Below are positions 47,850 through 56,100 of a stretch of DNA of 64,000 bases, piece after piece. This DNA is from Gemmatimonadota bacterium (lineage in GTDB: Bacteria; Gemmatimonadota; Gemmatimonadetes; Gemmatimonadales; GWC2-71-9), in contig QHTK01000042.1 of assembly GCA_003220795.1 (NCBI GenBank), positions 62,001 to 126,000 on the forward strand, read 5' to 3'. Below the pieces are notes generated by a model that made no database searches, was not told where the DNA came from, and saw only the letters and a list, made by a program, of their open reading frames with translations. Both the position numbers and the translations under genes were made by a program. How positions within the stretch are numbered: position 1 is the first letter of the stretch; every line of letters starts with the position of its first letter.

Positions 47850-50426
47850 ATGCTCGTCCTGCTCGGCCTGCTCCAGACCACGCCACCGCCGCTCACCAAT
47901 GCCCGCGTGCGCGCCGAGTTCGGCCCGCTGGGGCTGGTGGCGCTCACGGACGTCGCGCAGCACGCCGTCTATCGGCTGACGCGGGACGCGTTCAGCCTTA
48001 CCATCGGCGGGACGAGTTACGATAGCCCCGGGCTGCCCAAGCCCAGCACCAGTGCCTCCCGCACCGCCGTGACCTACCGATGGACGGCGGGTCCGTATCG
48101 CGTGGACGTCGTGTATGAGCTGCGGCCCGAGTGGGGATTCGTCTCGAAGCAACTCCTGGTGACGGGCGGCAGTGCCGGCGGGTATCACGTGGACGGCGTC
48201 ACGGTGCTCGACGTCGCTCTCGCCGACACGATCCGCGACGCATACGTCCCCGGCTCGCACCGCGCCGGCCTCGGCACCGGCGACTACGGCGCCGCGCTGC
48301 GTCTGGCGGCAAGCCGCGGGCTGCTCGCCGTCGTGCAGAATCCCTTTCTCGAGTTCCAGCGCGACGGCCACGTGTTCACGATCCGGTACCAGCCGGACAT
48401 GGATTGGCGGGCGGAATACGGTCCGTTTGCGAGCGACCGGGGGCTGCTCGCGCCGGTGCGGCTCTCCGGCCGCTACGTCCCGGCGCGGATGCTCCCCGAG
48501 TGGCGGCTCGGCCCCGTGGACACGACGCCCGGCATGGACGAAGCCGAGGTCGAGACCTTCACGGATATGGTCCGTGCGTTCCTGATTCATCCGCCAGCGC
48601 ACCCGCTGACCATTTTCGTCGGCTGGACGGCGAACGACTACCAGATCGACGTGGCGACCCCGGCGGGCCAGGACGAATACACGCGCCTGCTCGACCGCGC
48701 GGCGGGGTTGGGCGCCGGGTACGTGCTGTTCGCGCCCTCGAACTCCGCCCTGTCGCGCCGCGAGGAGAGCGTGGACGACTGGAGCTGGGAGCATGTGCTG
48801 TGGCTGGGATTGGGACAGAAGATCCGGAAGGGCGAGTGGGATCCCGCGACGGGCGTCGTTCCACCATCCGTGCAGGCGCTGCTCGACTATGCCCGGGGGC
48901 AGCACGTGAAGCTCGTCGCGTACGTCTATCCCGTGCTGCCGTTCGCGGGCAATCCCGCGTGGCTGGTGCGCGCGGCGGGGGATTCCACGCACCGGTTCGC
49001 GAGCCTGGGCGTGCGGGCGCTGCAGGACTGGCTCATCGACAAGCTCGTGGCGTTCCACCGGCGAACCGGCATCGGCGGGTACGCGTTCGATCACACCTTT
49101 CTCACCTACAACGGCACCAGTCGCTACGCGCAGTGGTGGGGGTGGCGGCGGGTGACGGAGGAGTTGAAGCGGCGCGTGCCGGAGATCGTGATCGACGGCC
49201 GCCAGGCGTACCAGAACTATGGCCCGTGGAGTTGGCTGGCGGGAAGCTATCCGCATCCCACGTCCACCGACGAGCAGCCGGAGAGCTTCGTGCCGTTTCC
49301 CGATCTCTCGTTCGACCGCGTGTCGGCGGACCGCGAGCGGTACACCGCGTACCGCTACCGGCTGTACGAGTTCGCGCCGAGCGAGATCGTGCCGGGCTTT
49401 ATCGGGCATCAGACCTCGCGCGCGGACGACAGTGGCGACATGCCGAGCGAGCGGACGCGGGATCGCGGTGTGGTGTTGACGCGGTTCCGGGCGCGCGACT
49501 GGGACTATCTGGGGTGGCGGTATTCGTTGATCTCGTCGATCGCCATCGCGGGGTGGAACAACGTCATCGACATGATCCCGGCCCGGGACTCGAGCGAACA
49601 CGCCTACTTCTCTGCCGCAGATCAGGCGTGGTTCCGCCACTGGATCGCGTGGGCCGACACCAACCGGGAGTACTTGCGGCACTCGCGGCCGATCCTGGGG
49701 CAGCCCGCGATCGGAAAGATCGACGGCACCGCCGCGATGCTGGGAGATCACGGGTTCGTGTTTCTGTTCAATCCGAACGCACGGCGCCTGACGGCGACGC
49801 TGACGCGCCAGGAGCTGGGCCTCGCAGCCGGGAGCTTTTGGCTGCGCGAGCTGGGGGAGGAGGGGCTAGGGGCCAGGGTTTGGGGGCTAGGGGACACGAT
49901 TTCCATTTCCGTCGAGGGCGAGTCCTATCGGGTGCTGGCGATCGCGCCGGTGGGGCGCCGAGTCGCGGCGCCGCCGGCACCACTCGCAGCCGTATCGTTC
50001 AATCGGCAGATCGGCGTCGTGGACTCGTCGTTCACAGGGGGCTCGTTCGCCGCGACATTCAGCGTGCCGCGCTGGGTGTTCGATCAACTGGCGGCGCGGC
50101 GACGGGCGTGGCCCATCCCGTGGACGGCGGCTGATTCCGTCGCGACCTGGCTCGTGCCGGAACGGCTGCTGTTGTTCGTGCAGATCGCGGAGCCCGACGA
50201 CGCGTGGACTGCGAGCCTGCGGATCGACGGGCGGCCGGTGGAGCTCGAGAAGGCCTATTCATCGATACGGCGCGTGCCGCGGGATTTCGTGGGGTTCTGG
50301 GCGGATATTTCGGCGCTATCACCAGATCCAACTCACACGCTGGAGCTGCAGTTGCCCAGCATGAAGCTGGGTCAGCTCCAGGGCGTCTTTCTGGAGAACG
50401 TGGAGCCCATGGGGCCGCTACCCTAG
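47850..50426 (+). CDS. Secreted glycoside-hydrolase-like protein (GH36/GH31-type layout), unassigned
   Basis: ATG 47850; a short hydrophobic start ('MLVLLGLLQTT') suggests export. Of 858 residues, about 15-240 look like an N-terminal beta-sandwich ('RAEFGPLGLVALTD', 'YELRPEWGFVSKQLLV'). Residues about 245-650 appear to be an alpha/beta barrel: 'GYVLFAPSNSAL', 'LLDYARGQHVKLVAYVYPVLPF', 'GIGGYAFDHTFL' (Asp about 414, a plausible nucleophile) and 'GRQAYQNYGPWSWLAGSYPHP'. The rest is beta-rich. The layout recalls clan GH-D alpha-galactosidases but I cannot place it in a family. A short in-frame G-rich repeat lies at 49853-49893. A TTTAAC box ends eight bases before the ATG. Confidence 0.72.
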   Translation: MLVLLGLLQTTPPPLTNARVRAEFGPLGLVALTDVAQHAVYRLTRDAFSLTIGGTSYDSPGLPKPSTSASRTAVTYRWTAGPYRVDVVYELRPEWGFVSKQLLVTGGSAGGYHVDGVTVLDVALADTIRDAYVPGSHRAGLGTGDYGAALRLAASRGLLAVVQNPFLEFQRDGHVFTIRYQPDMDWRAEYGPFASDRGLLAPVRLSGRYVPARMLPEWRLGPVDTTPGMDEAEVETFTDMVRAFLIHPPAHPLTIFVGWTANDYQIDVATPAGQDEYTRLLDRAAGLGAGYVLFAPSNSALSRREESVDDWSWEHVLWLGLGQKIRKGEWDPATGVVPPSVQALLDYARGQHVKLVAYVYPVLPFAGNPAWLVRAAGDSTHRFASLGVRALQDWLIDKLVAFHRRTGIGGYAFDHTFLTYNGTSRYAQWWGWRRVTEELKRRVPEIVIDGRQAYQNYGPWSWLAGSYPHPTSTDEQPESFVPFPDLSFDRVSADRERYTAYRYRLYEFAPSEIVPGFIGHQTSRADDSGDMPSERTRDRGVVLTRFRARDWDYLGWRYSLISSIAIAGWNNVIDMIPARDSSEHAYFSAADQAWFRHWIAWADTNREYLRHSRPILGQPAIGKIDGTAAMLGDHGFVFLFNPNARRLTATLTRQELGLAAGSFWLRELGEEGLGARVWGLGDTISISVEGESYRVLAIAPVGRRVAAPPAPLAAVSFNRQIGVVDSSFTGGSFAATFSVPRWVFDQLAARRRAWPIPWTAADSVATWLVPERLLLFVQIAEPDDAWTASLRIDGRPVELEKAYSSIRRVPRDFVGFWADISALSPDPTHTLELQLPSMKLGQLQGVFLENVEPMGPLP
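49853..49893 (+). repeat. G-rich GGGGCTAGGGG-type tract inside a coding region
   Basis: Six runs of three to five G within 41 bases, including two copies of GGGGCTAGGGG-like sequence. It could fold into a G-quadruplex on the coding strand. In the protein it encodes a linker-like 'EEGLGARVWGLGD', so it may be an inserted mini-repeat that kept the frame. Confidence 0.6.
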
Positions 50427-50429
50427 GCA

Positions 50430-50867
50430 TCACACGAGACGCGACCGAATGTTGATCTCCGACGTGAGCGTGCGGTGGACCGGGCACTTCTCGGCGATCT
50501 CGAGGGCCTTGACCCGCTGCTCTTCGGTGAGGTCCCCATCCAGGGCGATCTCGCTCTCGATCCGATCGAGCATGCCCTGTCCGGTTTCACATTCGGCACA
50601 GTCTTCCGCGTGGATCCTCGAATGGCGCAGGCGCACCGTCACGCCAGTGAGCGGCCACTGTTTCCGTCGCGCATACAGCGCGATGGTCATGGATGTTCAG
50701 GCGCCGAGCGCAGCCAGCAACAATTCGTAGGGTCCAGGCCCTCGGTCGGTTCCCCCGGAGGAGACCGGCTCGTCAGCGATCAGCCGGTGACGCCCCGCCG
50801 TAATCTGCTGGACGAATCCCTCGGCGCCGCCGCGCACCACGACCAGACCTTGCTCCATGTCGACCAT
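50430..50867 (-). CDS. OsmC-family protein with in-frame UGA at the conserved Cys (candidate selenoprotein)
   Basis: ATG 50867 follows GAGGTGG. The frame reads 56 codons to '[14 protein letters not shown]', then UGA (50697-50699), then continues in phase as '[16 protein letters not shown]' to the stop at 50430. In OsmC-like proteins this site reads 'LLAALGACTSMT', so the UGA replaces exactly the conserved Cys; read as Sec the protein has a normal length of 145. Downstream conserved blocks are intact ('[10 protein letters not shown]', 'GDLTEEQR', '[12 protein letters not shown]'), with no sign of decay. OsmC proteins reduce organic peroxides with this Cys. OsmC-like selenoproteins are known from marine metagenomes. 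A hairpin 13 bases after the UGA could be the SECIS. The alternative is a nonsense mutation or base error. Confidence 0.75.
50667..50683 (-). promoter_or_regulatory. Candidate bacterial SECIS hairpin
   Basis: UCGCGC - UGUAU - GCGCGA forms a perfect 6-base stem with a 5-base loop in the mRNA. The stem begins 13 bases and the loop 19 bases after the in-frame UGA, and one of the first two loop bases is G. These fit the published loose rules for bacterial SECIS elements (loop about 16-37 bases after UGA, G near the start of the loop). GC-rich DNA makes chance hairpins common, so this is supportive only. Confidence 0.45.
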
Positions 50868-50997
50868 GACGCCACCTCGTGTTTCTGCGTGAAGGATGTG
50901 AATGTCACAGGGTTGAACAGTACCGGCCCCGCGGGACTTGCGGCAGGGCCGTAGGGCAAGGTAGCTTGCTCGTATCCAGTAATATCGAGTATGAGCC

Positions 50998-51384
50998 ATG
51001 GCCCTGAGCCGGATCTCCATCACCTTGCCCCGCGACGTCCTGGTGGCCGCCGATCGGCGGGCGCGCGCGCTCGACCGCTCCCGCAGCTGGCTGATCGTGG
51101 AGGCGCTGCGGGCGTATCTGGCGACGCCGGCCCGCTCCGCCAGTGCGGGGGTACGGGAGCCCGACGCGCCCGTGTACGCCGCGCGGGAGGTCGCGGACGC
51201 CCGCCGGCAGCACCTGGCGGCGGATCTCAAACGCTCGCCGGCGGAGCGGCTCCGGCGCGCCGAGGAGCTCGCCCGCCTCGGTCGGCAGGTCAGGCCCCGG
51301 CGCGGCCGACGGCAGCAAGTGATCGGATTCGACTCCTATGAGGATTTCTACGAATGGAAGAAGGCGCGCCTCGCCGGGGCGTGA
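50998..51384 (+). CDS. Ribbon-helix-helix (CopG-like) protein
   Basis: A 128-residue protein whose first 45 residues fit the RHH DNA-binding fold: beta strand '[12 protein letters not shown]', helix '[11 protein letters not shown]', turn, helix '[16 protein letters not shown]'. The rest is Arg-rich and helical, ending '[18 protein letters not shown]', a tail seen in some antitoxins. It is followed at once by a nucleotidyltransferase-fold protein (overlap 31 or 4 bases depending on the start used there), so the two look like a regulatory or toxin-antitoxin-like pair. A TAATAT box (50980-50985) lies 12 bases before the ATG. Confidence 0.82.
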   Translation: MALSRISITLPRDVLVAADRRARALDRSRSWLIVEALRAYLATPARSASAGVREPDAPVYAAREVADARRQHLAADLKRSPAERLRRAEELARLGRQVRPRRGRRQQVIGFDSYEDFYEWKKARLAGA

Positions 51385-51863
51385 CCCCGCGCGTCATCGC
51401 GGCACAGGTATGCGCGACGCTCAATCGGTCGGGGGCGAAGTACCTCGTGATCGACGGCGTGGCGTGCATCCTGCACGGCTACGCGCGTACGACGGAGGAC
51501 GTCGACATCCTGATCGAGCGCACGGAGGCTAACGCCGGGCGCGTGCTGGCGGCGCTCGCCCGGGTGGGTTACGGCTTTGCAAGCGAGTGGGCGGCGGCCG
51601 AGATCCTGAAGCGCCCCATCACCGTGATCGGGGACGACCCCGCGGTGGACGTCTTCACTGTCGCGTGGAAAGTGAAGTACGAGCAAGCGGCGCCTCGCGC
51701 GGAGGTGGTGGATGTGGAGAGCGTGCGCATTCCGCTGATCGCGCTCGACGATCTGATCGAAACCAAGCGCACCGGCCGGCTTCAGGACGCCGCCGACATC
51801 GAGGTGTTGGAGGAGATCAAGAGGCTGAGAGGCTTCGTGGCAGCTCATTCACGGGAGGTGTGA
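51354..51863 (+). CDS. Nucleotidyltransferase-fold protein paired with RHH protein
   Basis: ATG 51354 has GAGGA ahead of it; GTG 51381 (GTGA overlap with the previous stop) is the alternative. The 169-residue protein has the nucleotidyltransferase core 'YLVIDGVACILHGYARTTEDVDILIERT', with Gly and the D-x-D metal pair, and 'IPLIALDDLIETKRTGRLQDAADIEVLEEIKRLR' at the end, as in AbiEii/DUF6036-like proteins. In AbiE and related systems such enzymes are toxins modifying tRNA and the partner is a DNA-binding antitoxin. Here the partner is RHH, not the AbiEi wHTH, so the mechanism is open. Confidence 0.82.
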   Translation: MEEGAPRRGVTPRVIAAQVCATLNRSGAKYLVIDGVACILHGYARTTEDVDILIERTEANAGRVLAALARVGYGFASEWAAAEILKRPITVIGDDPAVDVFTVAWKVKYEQAAPRAEVVDVESVRIPLIALDDLIETKRTGRLQDAADIEVLEEIKRLRGFVAAHSREV

Positions 51864-51864
51864 A

Positions 51865-53013
51865 ATGGCGTCGGTCTCCGTGATCGCGGCATTCTGTCTC
51901 GGAGCGGCCCCACTCGTTGCAGGGGCGACGCAGGCCCAAACTGTGCGAGCACCGCGGTTCGAAGTGGATCCCTTCTGGCCGAAACCACTCCCGAACCACT
52001 GGATCCTCGGATCGGTGGTCGGCGTGGCCGTGGATTCCCGAGACCACGTCTTCATCGTCCATCGACCGGCAACCGTCCAGCAGAACGAGGCCGGCGCGCG
52101 GGCCAATCCCCCGATCAGCGAGTGCTGCGTCCCGGCGCCACCGGTCCTGGAATTTGACCCCGCAGGCAACCTGGTGAGCCAGTGGGGCGGCCCGGGCGCT
52201 GGGTATGACTGGCCGGCGTCGGAACACGGCATCTCCGTGGACCGCAAGGGCAACGTGTGGCTGGGTGGGAACGGCGCCACCGACCGCCAGATTCTGAAGT
52301 TCAGTCACGAAGGACATCTGGTGCTGCAGGTCGGCAAGCCGGGTGAGGGCGCGAACAGCAGCAGCACCACCGACTTCGCAGGCGCGGCGATGATCTCGTT
52401 CGACGAGCGCGCCAGCGAGGCGTATGTCGCAGATGGATACCGTAACAAGCGGGTGGCGGTCGTCGACATGGCAACCGGCCGGATCAAGCGCTTCTGGGGC
52501 GCCTACGGCAACAAGCCGGACGACACTCGGGCCGCACCGTACAACCCGGCGGGCCCGCCGGCCCAGCAGTTTGGGAACCCGGTTCACTGTGTCATGGTGT
52601 CGGATGACGGTCTCGTTTACGTCGCCGACCGCCGCAACGACCGCATCCAACTGTTCCACACGGATGGGACGTTCATCAAGGAGAAAACCATCGCGCCCCT
52701 GACGTTGGGCGAGGGCTCAGTGTGGGAGATCGCCTTCTCCCGGGATCCCCGGCAAGCGTACATGTACGTGACCGACGGGAGAAACGAGCGGGTGTACATC
52801 CTGGATCGGCAGTCGCTCGATATCCTGACCAGCTTCGGCGACGGCGGCCGCCAGCCCGGCCAGTTCTTCGGTGTGCACAGCATCGCGACTGATTCGAGGG
52901 AGAACATCTACACCACCGAGACCTACGAAGGGAAGCGCCTCCAGAAATTTGTCTTCAAGGGCGTGGGACCGGTCTCCGGCAAGAACCAGGGCGTGGTGTG
53001 GCCTAAGCCGTAG
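51865..53013 (+). CDS. Secreted NHL-repeat / peptidylglycine-lyase-like beta-propeller
   Basis: ATG 51865 overlaps nothing but begins one base after the previous stop, with GGAGGTG ahead. Signal peptide 'VIAAFCLGAAPLVAGATQAQ'. The 382-residue product has six NHL-like blades: 'VVGVAVDSRDHVFIVHR', 'EHGISVDRKGNVWLGGNG', 'GAAMISFDERASEAYVADGYRNKRVAVVD', 'HCVMVSDDGLVYVADRRNDRIQLF', 'EIAFSRDPRQAYMYVTDGRNERVYILD', 'IATDSRENIYTTETYEGKRLQKF'. It resembles the propeller of peptidyl-hydroxyglycine lyases and many uncharacterised bacterial proteins. Tight spacing suggests co-transcription with the nucleotidyltransferase, though the function looks unrelated. Confidence 0.85.
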   Translation: MASVSVIAAFCLGAAPLVAGATQAQTVRAPRFEVDPFWPKPLPNHWILGSVVGVAVDSRDHVFIVHRPATVQQNEAGARANPPISECCVPAPPVLEFDPAGNLVSQWGGPGAGYDWPASEHGISVDRKGNVWLGGNGATDRQILKFSHEGHLVLQVGKPGEGANSSSTTDFAGAAMISFDERASEAYVADGYRNKRVAVVDMATGRIKRFWGAYGNKPDDTRAAPYNPAGPPAQQFGNPVHCVMVSDDGLVYVADRRNDRIQLFHTDGTFIKEKTIAPLTLGEGSVWEIAFSRDPRQAYMYVTDGRNERVYILDRQSLDILTSFGDGGRQPGQFFGVHSIATDSRENIYTTETYEGKRLQKFVFKGVGPVSGKNQGVVWPKP

Positions 53014-53167
53014 ACATCCCCCGCGCTTCGACGCAGTCGATCGAGTCGAGCGACTCCTACACGTTCGGTCACTGGAGCGGCTTGACGCTGCGCCCGCCGC
53101 AGCGCCATTTCTCCCGCAGCGTGGTGCCCCAAGCGCGCCGAGCCGAACCGCGACCAAGGCTGACCCA

Positions 53168-56100
53168 ATGTTCCCGGAAGACGAGAGCCTCGCCGCAGCG
53201 CTAGCCGACCGCTACCGCCTGGTGCGCCCCCTGGGCCAGGGGGGCATGGCCACGGTCCATCTCGCCGAGGACCTCAAGCACCACCGCAAGGTCGCCGTCA
53301 AGGTGCTGCGACCCGAGCTCGCTACGTCGATCGGGCTCGAGCGCTTCTCGCGCGAGATCGAGATCGCGGCCGCGCTCAGTCACCCCCACATCCTCGCCGT
53401 GCACGACTCCGGGGGAGCGGCCGGCGTGCTCTACTACGTGATGCCCTACGTCGAGGGGGAGTCGTTGCGCGATCGGCTGTCGCGCGAGAGCCGGCTGCCC
53501 CTCGAGGAAGCACTGCGGATCACACGGGAAGTGGCGGACGCGCTGGGCTACGCACACCACCGGGGGCTGATCCATCGCGACATCAAGCCGGAGAACATCC
53601 TGCTCCAGGCGGGCCACGCCGTGGTGGCGGACTTCGGGATTGCGCGGGCGATCACCGCCGCCGCTGCGGGGGGCACGCTGGGCAGGACGCTGACGCTGCC
53701 CGGCATGCCGATCGGGACGCCGGACTACATGAGTCCCGAGCAAGCGCTCGGAGAGCGGGAGCTGGACGGGCGGTGCGATCAATACGCGCTGGCGTGCGTG
53801 CTGTACGAGATGCTGGCGGCGCGGCCGCCGTTCACCGGGCCCTCCATGGAGCGCGTCTTGTTCCAGCATCTCACGGTGCCGCCGCTGCGGATCACGGAGC
53901 TCCAAGCCGATGTGCCGAAGCCCGTGGCCGCCGCGTTGGCCCGTGCCCTGGCCAAGGCGCCCGCCGACCGGTTCAGCGACATGGCGGCGTTTGTCGCCGC
54001 CCTGAGTGCGCCCGCCGGCCCGGAGGGCGCACCGCCCCCTGCCCAACTCACGTCGTTCATCGGCCGCGAGCGCGAGACGGCGGCCGTCCAGGAGCTGCTC
54101 GCCGGCACGCGGCTGCTCACCCTCACCGGGGCGGGCGGCAGCGGCAAGACCCGTCTCGCCCTCGAGGTGGCGAGCCGCGTGGGCGCACGCTACCCGGACG
54201 GTGTCGCCTGGGTCGAGCTCGCCCCCTTGTCGAATCCCGAGCTCGTCCCGCACCACGTCGCCGACGCGCTGGGCGTGCGCCGCGACGGCATCCGATCGGC
54301 CGGGGAGGCCCTGCTCGAGGCGCTGCGCGATTGGGACGCGCTGCTGGTGCTGGACAACTGCGAGCATCTGGTCGAGGCCTGCGCCCGGCTGGCGGACTCG
54401 TTGCTGAAAAGTTGCCCGCGGCTCCGCATCATGGCCACGAGCCGCGAGGCGCTGGGGATCGGCGGCGAGCGCGCCTGGCTGGTGCCGGCGCTCACGCTCC
54501 CGGAGGCCGGCAGGCCGGTCACGCGCGCCGTGGCGGCCGCGAGCGAGGCGATCCGGTTGTTCGTCGAGCGGACCCAGGCGGTGCGGCCCTCGTTCGCGTT
54601 AGGCGACGAGAACGCGGCCGCGGTCGCGCAGATCTGCCGCCGCCTCGACGGGCTGCCCCTCGCCATCGAGCTGGCCGCCGCGCGGGCCCGCGTGCTCGAT
54701 CCCCAGCAGATCGCCGCCAGGCTGGACGACGTGTTCGGGTTGCTCTCCTCGGGCAGCAGGACGGCCCTGCCGCGCCAGCGCACCCTGCGCGGCGCGATCG
54801 AGTGGAGCCACGCGCTGCTCACCGAGCCGGAGCAGATTCTGTTCCGGCGGCTGGCGGTATTCACCGGGGGGTTCACGATCGACGCGGCAGAGGCTGTAGC
54901 TGCGGGAGGGGCGATCGCCGTTCTCGACCTACTGGACCTGCTGAGCGGGTTGGTGGACAAGTCGCTCGTGTTGCTCGAGACCGAGGCGCTCGAGGCGCGG
55001 TATCGCATGCTCGAGACGATGCGGCAGTTCGCGCGGGAGCGGCTCGACGCGGCGGGTGAGGCGGGCGAGCTGGGGCGCCGCCACGCGCAGTTTTTCCTCG
55101 CCCGCGCGGAGAGTGCGGAGCGGTTCCTCTCAAACCAGTCCGAGGGGTGGCAGGAGCGGCTGGCGGAGGACCTCGGGAACTTGCGGGCGGCCGCCGACTG
55201 GTTCGAGCAGGATCCCGCCGGCGGAGAGGACTCGCTGCGGCTCGCGACCGCACTGCACTGGTTCTGGTTCGGGCTGGGGCACTATCGGGAAGCGCGCCGG
55301 CGCCTCGAGGCGGCACTCGCGCGGACCGGCGGCGGGCGCACCCGGGCGCGGGGACGCGCGCTCTCCTCGCTCGTGACGTATCGGGTGCTCCAGGGCGAGC
55401 GGGTCGAGCTCCGTCCGCTGGCCGAGGAGAGCGCGGACATTCTGCGGGAAACGGCCGGCGCGTCGGCGGATCTCGTGTGCGCGCTCGTCGGGCTGGGGCA
55501 GTCCCGTCTGCTTGCGGGCGATCTGGAACCCGCGGCCGGCGTCCTGGCGGAGGCCGTCGCCCTGGCGCGGACCGTGAGCCCGCGGTACTGGATCACCTAC
55601 GCGCTGTACTGGCAGGGTGTCGTGGCGCAGGCGCGCGGCGACTTCGCGGCGGCACGGGCGGCGTTCGACGAGGGGGTCACCCTCGGTCTCGAGGATGGCT
55701 TCAACCAGCCCATCGCGCACCTCGCCACGATGCGGGGCCGGCTCGCGCTCGCCGAGGGCGACAGCGAGGGCGCGCTCCGCTGGTTCGCCGTCGCGCTCAC
55801 GCCGCTCAAGCGGATGCAGAACCACTGGTCCACGATCATTCTGGCGGAAGACCTCGGCCGGATCGCGGCCGAGCGGGGCGAGCACGAGCGGGCCGCCCGG
55901 TTGCTCGGCGCCGTGGCCAACCTCCGCGAGGAAGCCGGGGCCGCCCCGCTGCCGCCAGAGCGCGAGGCCCTCGACCACCTGGCCGAGTCGGTCCGCGCCA
56001 ACCTCGGCGCCGCGGCGTTCGAGACGGCATTCCGGGCGGGGCACGCCCTGAGCCTGAGCCAGGCCCAGGACCTCGCCGAGACGATGGTAGGGAAGCCGGG

